Shown here piece after piece: positions 42,388 through 51,010 of a DNA stretch of 64,000 bases (within the stretch, counting starts at the first letter, position 1; each line of letters starts with the position of its first letter). The stretch is taken from assembly GCA_049296795.1 (NCBI GenBank), contig JBAQTC010000022.1, forward strand, positions 1 through 64,000, read 5' to 3'. Under the pieces are notes generated by a model, which saw only the letters and a program-made list of their open reading frames with translations, was not told where the DNA came from and did no database searches. The position numbers were made by a program, and so were the translations under genes. The DNA is from CAXNKH01 sp049296795. GTDB lineage: Bacteria > Pseudomonadota > Gammaproteobacteria > Burkholderiales > Burkholderiaceae_C.

Positions 42388-44072
42388 GGACGCCGTCCAG
42401 GGAGTGAGGGAGCCGTCGGCTGGTAGCGCCGGGCGAGGTCGGGTACGGCCGCGGGCGGAATCCGCGCGTCTTGCTCGAGCGTGTAGGGGTGGCCGGCCCA
42501 TTTGTGGAAGCAGGACTGCCAGTATTCGAAGGTCCGAAGATCGTCCGGGGTGCCCCAGGAGAGGAAGCTGTCCACCTCGAAGAGATGGCAGCGCAGTCCC
42601 AGTTCGATGGCGTCGTTGATGGCCGCGTCGATGTAGAACTCGTTGTTGATGCGGCCGTTGCGCCCGATCAGGCGCTCGACCGACGCGCGGAAGTCGGCGG
42701 CCCGCCGGAAGGTGAAGGTGCCCAGGACGATCGGGTCCGTGGACGGCGATGCCAGCGGCGTCTTGACCGAGATCCGGCGGATGCGCCCGTCCTGGTCGGC
42801 GTCGATCCAGCCAAACATGGCCGGGCGGCGCACGGCGTTGGTGTGGCCGCGCACGCCCCAGACGATGACGTCGACGTCTGGGTTCTGCGTCAACTTTGCG
42901 AAGGCCTGCGCGTCGTACAGGGCGCCGTTATCGCAGGCACCGAAGGTGACGGGCGCCGGCACCGGCTTTTGCCTGCGCTCGAGCGCGTCCGAGCCGATCA
43001 GGGCGGTGCAGGCCTGCCCCTCGGTGACCGATGGAATGGACTCGACCACGGCGTTCGGGTAGATCGATTTCAACTCGGCGGTGATCTCCGCGTGGCCTGG
43101 CATGTCCGAGCGCAGGACGAAGGCATGCTGACTTGCCGGCGGCAGGTCGTGCGTGGCCTGGGCCACCATGGGCTTGCCGGATACCGGGATCAGCGGCTTG
43201 GTCAGGCGGTAGCCCTCGTTCTGGAAACGCTGCCCCAGTCCCGCCATGGGCATGACCAGGCTGCCCGCGGGTTCGAGCCGGTTGCCGGCGGGGGCCAGCA
43301 GTTGCCAGAAGGCGCTGGACCAGTTCCGGTATTCGGCGACATCGTCGGGTGTTCCCCACTGCATGAAGTGCTGGAGGTCGTACACGGCGACGGGTTGCCC
43401 TGCGGCCAGCAGCGGCTTGTAGGCAAGGCTCACGTAATACTCACTGCCGACATTGAGGTTCTGCTCGAAGGCCTGGCGGAAGGCGTCCAGCATGGTCCGG
43501 CCGCTGGAGAAGTAGTAGGTGCCGCTGGAGGCATACTCCTCCATCCTATTGCTCGTGTAGGGCTGCTTTTCCTGGATGTCGAGTACCCAGCCGTTTGCTT
43601 CCCGCATGTAGGCATAGTTGGTGCTGCCCAGGGTGTGCGGGTGGAAGCCCTTGTAGGCCGGGATGCATCCGGCGCAGGCGGTGGCCCCGACGAACTGCTT
43701 GAAGTGCTGCCAGTCCCAGTAGCAAGTGAAGTCGCAGTAGTTGATGACGACGGGCTGAGCCGGATCGATCAGGTGCTCGACCTGGCGCACGGCATGGTTG
43801 GGACCCAGCTTGTGGGGGGCGATACCGACGATCTTTCCAGTGGGGCAGTACTGCCGCAGGATGGTTTCCATCCGGTACCCGGGCACGTCGAGGTGGTCCT
43901 GGTTGCAGATGAAGATGAAGTCGGTTTCCCCCGGGAACATGTCGATGACGTGCGCGATGATGGGCTTGCCGTCGATCTCGATGAGCGGCTTGGGCACGGT
44001 GTAGCCGGCCTTGCGGAAACGCTCGCCGAAGCCGGACATGGGGATGACGATTTTCATGGTGGGTGTGGACAT
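42384..44072 (-). CDS. Tandem nucleotidyltransferase (two NTP-transferase domains)
   Basis: A 562-residue protein made of two homologous domains. The first opens IPMSGFGERF at residue 10 and has KPLIEIDGKPII. The second opens MPMAGLGQRF at 274 and has KPLIPVSGKPMV. Each has its own end motif, HFMQWGTPDDV at about 235 and SFLSWGTPDDL near the C-terminus. Both keep the G-x-G-x-R-F nucleotide loop and the lysine, so both may be active. The family includes CTP- and UTP-dependent sugar or small-molecule nucleotidyltransferases of capsule clusters. The ATG at 44072 is 4 bases after the previous stop, and 44057 is an alternative. Confidence 0.82.
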   Translation of the reverse strand: MSTPTMKIVIPMSGFGERFRKAGYTVPKPLIEIDGKPIIAHVIDMFPGETDFIFICNQDHLDVPGYRMETILRQYCPTGKIVGIAPHKLGPNHAVRQVEHLIDPAQPVVINYCDFTCYWDWQHFKQFVGATACAGCIPAYKGFHPHTLGSTNYAYMREANGWVLDIQEKQPYTSNRMEEYASSGTYYFSSGRTMLDAFRQAFEQNLNVGSEYYVSLAYKPLLAAGQPVAVYDLQHFMQWGTPDDVAEYRNWSSAFWQLLAPAGNRLEPAGSLVMPMAGLGQRFQNEGYRLTKPLIPVSGKPMVAQATHDLPPASQHAFVLRSDMPGHAEITAELKSIYPNAVVESIPSVTEGQACTALIGSDALERRQKPVPAPVTFGACDNGALYDAQAFAKLTQNPDVDVIVWGVRGHTNAVRRPAMFGWIDADQDGRIRRISVKTPLASPSTDPIVLGTFTFRRAADFRASVERLIGRNGRINNEFYIDAAINDAIELGLRCHLFEVDSFLSWGTPDDLRTFEYWQSCFHKWAGHPYTLEQDARIPPAAVPDLARRYQPTAPSLPGRRP

Positions 44073-44076
44073 GGGC

Positions 44077-45018
44077 TTAGCTGCAGGCTTCGGCGGCAAT
44101 GTGTTGGAGCAGGTCGGTGACGGGCTGGAGCGTCGGCTTGTGCAGCAGGAGCGGCTGCTCCGCGAAGCGCGCGAGCCGGACAGGGTCAAGCAGTTCACCC
44201 GACAACTCCCGGAACTCATGCGCCGTCATTGGTGCCAAATTCAGGATGGCCTGGGGATTGAAGTCTACGGCCACGTTGCCGTCTGTCCAGGTTAGGGGCA
44301 GACAGTCAGCCATAAAAGCCTCGGGGATCTTCTCGGTATAGTAGCCAGGGTATATGCTGTTCTCCGGGCACAGATTGAAGGCGAAGTCCCTAAGCACGTT
44401 GAGCTTGGTGAAGTCGCTTTGCGAATGGTGCATGATCGTCGGGTCGAAGATTGGGCCGAAGCCCTGCACAGGTAGCAATTGTCCTACGGCTCGAACTAGC
44501 GTCGCACGCGGCTCCCGCAGGTGACTGGCAAAAATGGCAGCGCGGTGAGCCTTCTGCAAGAAGGCCTTGCCGAGGGGCTGGGCTAGCCGGTCCAGGTTGA
44601 GCAACCGGCCGAAGCGCGGGTTGCGGTTGCCGTAGATGTCCTCGTGCTGCCAATCCACCATCTCCAGCCAATAGGGGAAGCGCCGGTGGCGGGCCGCTTC
44701 GACGGCGAGATCGAAGCTAAGCGCATAGTCGCAGGGGATGTGATCGTGGCGCAGGTTTTCCGCCGTCTGGAACAGCGTCAGTGGCCGGTGACTGGATTGC
44801 ATCCGCCGATTCCATGCTTGTACGGCGGGGCGCAAGGATCGGGGCACCCAGCGCAACTCTTGGCCAGGTTTGAAGAAGGGACCGAAAATGACCAAATCAG
44901 CCTTGCCGACCAGCGTCCATTCGATCCTATAGCCAAGGTTCTGGAAGATCAGGGGTACCAGGGAGTGACGGTAGTCCTCTGCTACTCCCGATGTGGCAAT
45001 GCGTATCGACTTTGGCAT
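44077..45018 (-). CDS. Glycosyltransferase family 10 (alpha-1,3-fucosyltransferase-like)
   Basis: A 313-residue protein whose C-terminal half carries the GT10 donor-binding motif: LRDFAFNLCPENSIYPGYY followed by TEKIPEAFMADCLPLTW, matching the FxxxxENS...YxTEK pattern of bacterial and animal alpha-1,3/4-fucosyltransferases. The N-terminal half is variable, as is normal for acceptor-binding parts. It has no membrane anchor. It would use GDP-L-fucose made by gmd and fcl in the same locus. It starts 8 bases downstream of the gene ending at 45027. Confidence 0.82.
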   Translation of the reverse strand: MPKSIRIATSGVAEDYRHSLVPLIFQNLGYRIEWTLVGKADLVIFGPFFKPGQELRWVPRSLRPAVQAWNRRMQSSHRPLTLFQTAENLRHDHIPCDYALSFDLAVEAARHRRFPYWLEMVDWQHEDIYGNRNPRFGRLLNLDRLAQPLGKAFLQKAHRAAIFASHLREPRATLVRAVGQLLPVQGFGPIFDPTIMHHSQSDFTKLNVLRDFAFNLCPENSIYPGYYTEKIPEAFMADCLPLTWTDGNVAVDFNPQAILNLAPMTAHEFRELSGELLDPVRLARFAEQPLLLHKPTLQPVTDLLQHIAAEACS

Positions 45019-45026
45019 GGCTATCG

Positions 45027-45773
45027 CTATACTTGGTCCTTGTTCTGCCGGTAGAACGTCTCGTAGGGATACTGTGGAGCGTCGGGTACTTGCTTCTTGA
45101 CGCGCTTGTCAAACATGCCCCGGTAGCCGCCAAGCAGGACTTCCTTGTACTTGACATTCTTGATGTAGTCCCGATTGAACTTGGCCGCAGTGCGGATTCC
45201 TTTGGTGTATCCATCGTCTGCAATGTCGGAATTGATGTTGTCGATGCTTGGAAGCTCAACCGACGGAATTTCACGCCCGTATTTTTCGTGGTAGCGCCAG
45301 AAGAAATCACCATCTTCTTCGCCGAGGCCAAGGAGGCGCTCATCGAAGAACCCAACTTCGATCAGTTCCTGTTTGGTGACCACGTAGTGGGAAAAACTTC
45401 CGTTGATTTTGAAGGTCCTATGGTTGTCCATGAGAACCTGTTCGAGTTGATCAAAGAAGCCCATACCGGCTGGAATGTTCAGGTCATCGTTGAGCACCAA
45501 TATGTGTTCGTGGCTGGCTGTCAGTACACCTCTGTTCCACATCTTGGCCAGAGACTGGAAGTTGGGAAAGATGAGGGGGAAACAATTGTTCTGGCTAGCG
45601 AGAAAGGTCAGCAAATTTTGCCGGTAGTTCTCATTGAATAGGGCGCGACAGGAACCATTAGCGGTAATGATTATCTCTACAGAGGGTCTCTCATGCTTGA
45701 TGCTCTTGATCAGGGGAATGAGAAATTTCTCATATCTCTTATCAAAGGTTGTGATGACTATTGAGTAGTTCAT
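45027..45773 (-). CDS. Glycosyltransferase family 2-like protein
   Basis: A 248-residue GT-A fold protein. SIVITTFDKRYEKFLIPLI opens the domain, and the metal motif is in ILVLNDDLNI. A late LGLGEEDGDFFWRYHEKYG is the GT7-like or GT2 acceptor block. It lacks transmembrane segments. Base composition is clearly more AT-rich than the operon to its left, marking the right edge of the GC-rich block. The ATG at 45773 overlaps the upstream gene as ATGA. Confidence 0.8.
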   Translation of the reverse strand: MNYSIVITTFDKRYEKFLIPLIKSIKHERPSVEIIITANGSCRALFNENYRQNLLTFLASQNNCFPLIFPNFQSLAKMWNRGVLTASHEHILVLNDDLNIPAGMGFFDQLEQVLMDNHRTFKINGSFSHYVVTKQELIEVGFFDERLLGLGEEDGDFFWRYHEKYGREIPSVELPSIDNINSDIADDGYTKGIRTAAKFNRDYIKNVKYKEVLLGGYRGMFDKRVKKQVPDAPQYPYETFYRQNKDQV

Positions 45774-46657
45774 ATTCGACTCAGTAAGCGTCTGATTTTT
45801 CGTCCCAGACGGGAGAGACGTCCGCCACCTTCCTGCGGCCAATCCATATCCCGCTCCCACGCCGACTGATAAATCACACCGCAGTAAAACTGGGCCAGTT
45901 GCTGCGGAGTGATGCCGGCACGCCGATCCTGATCCAGCTGCCATGCGTAGTGATAGACCTTGAAAAGCGCCTGACAGGGGAGCAGCGGCACGGCTTTGTA
46001 GGCCAGCAGGGCTTCGCCGTACCAGCGCGATTCAATCGGTGCCTGCGCAATGGCGTCGGCAAAGCTCATGCCTTTAGTCTTTAGATAGTGGGTGTCCAGG
46101 CTTTCCCAGACGGCACGGTGCCAGACCAACGGGAATGGGCCAAAGCTATAGCGTCGTCCCTCGCGTTGGAACAGTTGTTGTACTTGTGCGGCCTCTTTGT
46201 TAAAGGCGTCCACTAGGCGTGTTTTCTTGTGCCGAAGGGCGTCGTCAATCAGCTCGTGGGCTTCGTCCATCACAGTGTAGGGGGCACCGTCTGGCGTCAA
46301 AAAGTCGGCCTGGCCAAAGGGGCGGATGAAGAGTGCATCGGAGTCCAGGCACAAATAGGCGCTAGACAGGCCCAGGCGCCAGAACTCGGACTTGACGACT
46401 TGCTGCGACACACTGCCCGCCATGCGTTGAACTTGCTCAGCGTTGATGCGTGGTGAAGCCTGGATAATGGCTTCATCGACCAGCAATTTGACATCCAGGC
46501 CGCCCAAGTGCTCCCGAAACAGTGGCAACTCTGCCTGCGGGACCGAGACATAAAAGTGCAGATGGTCGGTGTTGAATTGGTGCACCGACTGGGCCAACCG
46601 TACCACACGCCTGATGTCGGTGCTGTAGCTCTTGCAGTAGAGTGCCAAGGGCTTCAT
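45770..46657 (-). CDS. DUF6492-type putative glycosyltransferase
   Basis: A 295-residue protein. LALYCKSYSTDIRRVVRLA opens a GT-A-like domain, and YLCLDSDALFIRPF holds the Asp-Ser-Asp metal motif. GMSFADAI and ESRWYGEALLAYK follow. I recognise it as the DUF6492 group found in glycan loci. It lacks a signal peptide and ends in a basic tail (GRKIRRLLSR). It overlaps the deacetylase gene by 4 bases. The transferred sugar is unknown. Confidence 0.7.
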   Translation of the reverse strand: MKPLALYCKSYSTDIRRVVRLAQSVHQFNTDHLHFYVSVPQAELPLFREHLGGLDVKLLVDEAIIQASPRINAEQVQRMAGSVSQQVVKSEFWRLGLSSAYLCLDSDALFIRPFGQADFLTPDGAPYTVMDEAHELIDDALRHKKTRLVDAFNKEAAQVQQLFQREGRRYSFGPFPLVWHRAVWESLDTHYLKTKGMSFADAIAQAPIESRWYGEALLAYKAVPLLPCQALFKVYHYAWQLDQDRRAGITPQQLAQFYCGVIYQSAWERDMDWPQEGGGRLSRLGRKIRRLLSRI

Positions 46658-47373
46658 GCGCGGCGGTCTTCGTAGTCGGTCATCACTTTGGCCGCAAACA
46701 GGCCCGGGTGGGTTGCGCGGGCCACCATGATGCGGCGCAGAGTAAAGGGGTCGGCACCTTCGTGCACACGCCCACGCTGGACGGTGGTAGCGGTGACGTA
46801 GCCCGCTTCTTTGACCATGGCAGCGTGTTCCGGCAAAAACTTGCCATAGGGATAGCAAAAATGCCGAACTTCGCTGTCCAGGGCGAACTCCAGCTCATGC
46901 TTGGATGCAGCAATTTGTTGGCGTGCTTCTTCAGAGGGTAGCTCGGTCAGATTGGCGTGCGTGCGCGTGTGGGAGCCGATGTCCATCCCCGCATCCCTCC
47001 AGCCTTGCCAGTCGCTGAGTGTCATCAAAGGCTTTTCTGCGATGCCTTTCTCGAGGTCCCAGCTATTGGTGCCGCTCATCATGCCGCTGACGCCATAGCA
47101 GGTAGCGGTAAAGCCGTTTTTCTTGAGTACGGGCAGTGCATTGCCCACATTGTTCTGATAGCCATCGTCAAATGTGAGGCCCACCACTTTGCCGCGCTTC
47201 TCGCCCTTCAGGTAAGGCACTAAGTCGCTCATCGACAGACCTTTGTAACCAAATAACCTGAGTAACCACATCTGCCGGGCAAACGCTGCTGGAGCCACGA
47301 CCAAGCCACGCAGCGGTGTACCACTCGCTGGCGGCACATCGATTTGGTGGTACATGAGGATTGGGATATTCAT
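46654..47373 (-). CDS. Polysaccharide deacetylase family protein
   Basis: A 239-residue NodB-like carbohydrate esterase (CE4). LMYHQIDVPP opens the protein, and GLTFDDGYQNNV has the catalytic Asp and metal Asp. IGSHTRTHANLTEL has the two metal histidines (HxxxH), and FCYPYGKFLPEH is the conserved arginine/proline-region equivalent. It has no signal peptide, so it may act on a cytoplasmic or lipid-linked intermediate. It overlaps genes on both sides by 4 bases. Confidence 0.88.
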   Translation of the reverse strand: MNIPILMYHQIDVPPASGTPLRGLVVAPAAFARQMWLLRLFGYKGLSMSDLVPYLKGEKRGKVVGLTFDDGYQNNVGNALPVLKKNGFTATCYGVSGMMSGTNSWDLEKGIAEKPLMTLSDWQGWRDAGMDIGSHTRTHANLTELPSEEARQQIAASKHELEFALDSEVRHFCYPYGKFLPEHAAMVKEAGYVTATTVQRGRVHEGADPFTLRRIMVARATHPGLFAAKVMTDYEDRRA

Positions 47374-49115
47374 GTCTGAATCTGACGTAGTTTGGCGTAA
47401 CCGCCGCTGGTGTGTATTAGTTCGGCATGGGTTCCGGTTTCCACGATGCGGCCCTGGTCCAGTACCAGGATGCAATCGGCGTGCTCAATGGTGCTCAGAC
47501 GGTGGGCAATGACCAGCGTCGTGCGATTATTCATCAACGTGGCCAGGGCGGCCTGTACCTGACGTTCAGATTCGGTGTCTAGCGCCGAAGTGGCCTCGTC
47601 CAGGATCAGGATGGGGGCATTTTTGAGAAGGGCGCGCGCAATGGCAATACGCTGTCGCTGGCCTCCGGAGAGCTTGGCGCCGTCTTCGCCGATGTTGGTG
47701 TCCAGCCCCTCGGGGAGTTGCTGGACGAAGTCCCACGCATTGGCAGCCTTGGCGGCTTTGATGACGTCCTCTCGGGTACAAGTATCGCGAGAGCCGAACG
47801 CGATATTGGCTTCTACCGTGTCATTGAAAAGCACGATATCCTGGCTGACCAGCGCGATGTTGTGGCGCAGGCTGGCCAGGGTCAGCTCATTAATGTCAAT
47901 GCCGTCAATTTTTATCTGGCCGGTGGTGGGGCGGTAAAAGCGGGGGATCAGCGCACTGATGGTGGTCTTGCCGCCACCAGAGGCGCCTATAAGAGCGATA
48001 GTTTTACCGGCAGCTGCTTTAAAGCTGATGTTATGAAGAGCGGGACGTTCTGCGCCGGGGTAACTGAAGCAAATTTGGTCAAACTCGATTTCGCCACGGG
48101 CATGGGGCAGCTCGTGTGTTCCTGTATCTTCTTCGCCTGGTGTGTCGAGCAGTTCAAACACGCTTTCACAGGCCGCCAGACCTCGCTGCATGGTGGTGTT
48201 GATGGTGCTTAATTGTTTGATGGGTGCAATAAGCATCAGCATGGTCATAATGAAGGCGATAAAACCACCTGCCGATGCACCGGCCTGTCCCGTTGTCTGT
48301 CCTAGGGCTATAAAAATGATGGCGGCCACGGCCAGAGAGGCGACCATATGGGTGACGGGTGTAGTGGCGGATGTTGCGACAGCCTCACGCATCATAGATC
48401 TACGAAGATATTCTGTGGCCGCACGAAAGCGTTTCCCTTGAACTTCTTGGCCACCATAAATTTTGATGACTTTATTGGCTGTCGCTGCCTCCTCGATTGC
48501 ATGCGACATGAGCCGATTTGATTCGATGGTGTTTCGGCTCGCTGCCCGCATGCGCTGGCCGAAACCCCGAATGATCAACGTGATCAACGGGCCAATTGAT
48601 AAGGTGATGAGGGTGAGCTTCCAATCCAGATAGAACAGGTAGGTCAGCAGTGCCACTGTTGTAATGGATTCACGCACCGTAGTGACCAGAATGTTAGTCG
48701 CGGCATCATTGACATTGCTTGCATCGTTAATCAGCCTAGAAATCAATTTTCCCGGTGATTGATCGTGATGGGTTTGTGCAGGGAAGCTCAGAATTTTTGC
48801 AAATAGTTGCTGACGAAGATCATTGACGAGACGGGTGGAAATCCACGCCATTAAATAGCTACTGCAGAACGTCAAAATACCTCTAAACAGAAAAAGCAGA
48901 ACGATGGCTATTGGAATCAGCCAGACCATGCGCGCGTCTTCTGTCTTGAATCCATGGTCGAGCAGGTACTTCATGATGGCCGGGAAGACCGGCTCAGTGG
49001 CTGCTGTTCCTATTAAACCGACAATTGCCAGGGCAAAAACTTTCCAGTAGGGACGAAGATAGGAAAACAGCCGGGTGTAGAGGACTCGGTTGCTGGTTGT
49101 TGTAGGCGTCATCAT
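47370..49115 (-). CDS. msbA: MsbA-type lipid A/polysaccharide exporter, ABC half-transporter
   Basis: A 581-residue fused permease-ATPase. Six transmembrane helices lie in about residues 20-310. The nucleotide-binding domain has Walker A GASGGGKTT, the signature LSGGQRQR and Walker B ILILDEATSALD. MsbA flips lipid A-core across the inner membrane. Homologues in glycan loci export other lipid-linked saccharides. Two adjacent ATGs (49115 and 49112) are possible starts. No good ribosome site is visible, and in-frame codons upstream to 49391 do not look like family sequence. It is the first gene of the minus-strand run. Confidence 0.9.
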   Translation of the reverse strand: MMTPTTTSNRVLYTRLFSYLRPYWKVFALAIVGLIGTAATEPVFPAIMKYLLDHGFKTEDARMVWLIPIAIVLLFLFRGILTFCSSYLMAWISTRLVNDLRQQLFAKILSFPAQTHHDQSPGKLISRLINDASNVNDAATNILVTTVRESITTVALLTYLFYLDWKLTLITLSIGPLITLIIRGFGQRMRAASRNTIESNRLMSHAIEEAATANKVIKIYGGQEVQGKRFRAATEYLRRSMMREAVATSATTPVTHMVASLAVAAIIFIALGQTTGQAGASAGGFIAFIMTMLMLIAPIKQLSTINTTMQRGLAACESVFELLDTPGEEDTGTHELPHARGEIEFDQICFSYPGAERPALHNISFKAAAGKTIALIGASGGGKTTISALIPRFYRPTTGQIKIDGIDINELTLASLRHNIALVSQDIVLFNDTVEANIAFGSRDTCTREDVIKAAKAANAWDFVQQLPEGLDTNIGEDGAKLSGGQRQRIAIARALLKNAPILILDEATSALDTESERQVQAALATLMNNRTTLVIAHRLSTIEHADCILVLDQGRIVETGTHAELIHTSGGYAKLRQIQT

Positions 49116-49278
49116 TTGTAATGATATTGGGACTGGTTGCGATTGCCGAAAGTGGGACGAGAGGGCTCGCAGCAGATTGGCACACCACATGGTGATTATG
49201 GCTCTGCTATGCTGTAAAAACTTTGGGCAAGGCCAATGATTTCTGTATTTTATTGCAACGAATAGCGAAAGGCGACCC

Positions 49279-50055
49279 TTGACCAGCTTGTCTGTGATTG
49301 TGATTACAAAGAACGAAGCCAACAATATTGCAGCCTGTTTGCAATCCGTTTCGTTTGCCGACCAACTGGTGGTGCTGGACTCAGGTAGCACAGATGGAAC
49401 AGTTGAAATAGCGCGAAAAATGGGGGCGGAGGTTAGCCAGAATAATGACTGGCAAGGTTTTGGGTGCCAAAAAAATCGTGCGCTGGCACTGGCCCGTTGT
49501 GATTGGGTGTTATCAGTTGATGCCGACGAAATAGTGACGCCTTCGCTACAGGCGCTGATCAGGAATGCGCTTGATCAGCCCGAATTCGAGGCCTATGAAT
49601 TTCCTCGTCTCTCGAGTTATTGCGGGCAATACATGCACTTTTCCGGCTGGTACCCCGACCGGATCACCCGCCTGTTCAAGCGAAATTCTGCGGAGTTCTC
49701 AGATGATCTTATTCATGAAAAAGTGATTTCATCCCGTAAACTTGGGAAACTCAATTCCCCCTTACTGCATGAAGGTTTCAGAGATTTAGCAGCCGTTCTT
49801 GACAAGGTCAATCGCTATTCTACGGATGGAGCGCAGCTGATGTTCGATCGTGGCAAGAGGTCTTCTTTGGGGAAGTCCATTGCGCACGGATTTTGGGCGT
49901 TTTTCCGTACCTATGTGGTTCAGCTGGGTTTCCTGGACGGGCGTAGGGGGGTAATGCTGGCCATATCTAATGCTGAAGGTACTTATTACCGCTACTTGAA
50001 ACTCTGGTTTCTCACCCAAGACAAAGACCAAGAGAAGTTGCATTTTCCGAAATGA
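49279..50055 (+). CDS. Glycosyltransferase family 2, WaaE/KdtX-like (LPS core)
   Basis: A 258-residue GT2 protein: LSVIVITKNEANNIAACL, VVLDSGSTDGTVEIA, GFGCQKNRALALA and the metal motif VLSVDADEIV, an arrangement typical of WaaE/KdtX LPS inner-core glucosyltransferases. SGWYPDRITRLFKR and FRTYVVQLGFLDG also fit this group. It starts at a TTG with AAAGGCG upstream, since there is no in-frame ATG. It is divergent from msbA with 163 bases between, which must hold both promoters. Confidence 0.85.
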   Translation: MTSLSVIVITKNEANNIAACLQSVSFADQLVVLDSGSTDGTVEIARKMGAEVSQNNDWQGFGCQKNRALALARCDWVLSVDADEIVTPSLQALIRNALDQPEFEAYEFPRLSSYCGQYMHFSGWYPDRITRLFKRNSAEFSDDLIHEKVISSRKLGKLNSPLLHEGFRDLAAVLDKVNRYSTDGAQLMFDRGKRSSLGKSIAHGFWAFFRTYVVQLGFLDGRRGVMLAISNAEGTYYRYLKLWFLTQDKDQEKLHFPK

Positions 50056-50148
50056 GCAAGACGCAAATTTTACGCTTTGGGTGGTCATATTCAGTGAGCT
50101 GTAGTTGACCGTGAGGAGTGTGGTTTACCGGCTCAAAAGACTATTAAG

Positions 50149-51003
50149 ATGAACGCTTCCGACCTTGTTTCCGTGGTAATCACAACCTACAACCGCAGTG
50201 ATGCTTTGTTGGCGGTTCTTGATAGTTTGGCGCGTCAGACCGATTCAAACTTTGAAGTGATTGTCGCCGACGATGGCTCTAGTGAAGAACATCGAGAATG
50301 CATTCTTGCCTCGGGTGTTGCGCTGTCATTGAAGTTATGCCACGTTTGGCATCCCGATACGGGTTTCACCGCCTCTCTCATTCGAAACCTTGGCGTGGCC
50401 GAGACAATAAGCGCCTATTTTGTTTTTCTGGATGGAGACTGTGTTCCTGAGCTGGACTTTATTGCCCGCCACAAGGCGCTGGTTCAAACCGGCTGTTTTG
50501 TTAACGGCAGTCGGGTTTTGTTATCGCCTGATTTGACCCGGCGGGTGCTGTCAGGGACCGAATCAATTTGTAGGCGAGACCGTCTTTTCTGGCTTAAGCA
50601 ACGCCTGCAAGGTCATGCCAGCAAGCTCAGCCATTTACTGCGTTTACCTAACGCATTTGTCCGGGTGCGGCGTAAATTTTCCCTCAGAGGCATACGCAGT
50701 TGCAATATGGGTGTCTGGAAGGCCGACTTTGAACGTGTGAATGGTTTTGATGAGTCCTTTATCGGCTGGGGCCATGAAGACGCCGATTTTGTTTTACGTC
50801 TACATCACAGTGGCGTGAAACGAAAAAATGGATTTTGTGCAACAGAGGTGTTTCACCTCTGGCACAAGGAAGCGAGCCGCGCTAGGGAATCACAAAATGC
50901 CCATATTGTTCGAGCGCGGGCTAAAACTGGCGAGACCCAGCCCGTCTTGGGTTATTCTGTGCAGCGTGAAAACGGCGGTGTCGTCGTCACCCGACTGGGA
51001 TAA
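50149..51003 (+). CDS. Glycosyltransferase family 2 with GT7-like C-terminal block
   Basis: A 284-residue transferase. VSVVITTYNRSDALLAVLD and VIVADDGSSEE are the GT2 start, and YFVFLDGDCVPELDFI holds the metal motif. CNMGVWKADFERVNGFDESF and IGWGHEDADFVLRL form the GT7/galactosyltransferase-type acceptor block. It is probably an LPS or capsule transferase. Its stop is only 7 bases before tolB, so tolB transcription may originate here or further upstream. Confidence 0.87.
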   Translation: MNASDLVSVVITTYNRSDALLAVLDSLARQTDSNFEVIVADDGSSEEHRECILASGVALSLKLCHVWHPDTGFTASLIRNLGVAETISAYFVFLDGDCVPELDFIARHKALVQTGCFVNGSRVLLSPDLTRRVLSGTESICRRDRLFWLKQRLQGHASKLSHLLRLPNAFVRVRRKFSLRGIRSCNMGVWKADFERVNGFDESFIGWGHEDADFVLRLHHSGVKRKNGFCATEVFHLWHKEASRARESQNAHIVRARAKTGETQPVLGYSVQRENGGVVVTRLG

Positions 51004-51010
51004 AGAAACA

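Noticed and set aside
42471..44120. 549-codon open frame on the plus strand
   Set aside because: It is opposite the tandem nucleotidyltransferase, is rich in Val, Gly and Asp as expected of a GC-rich antisense frame, and shows no domain.
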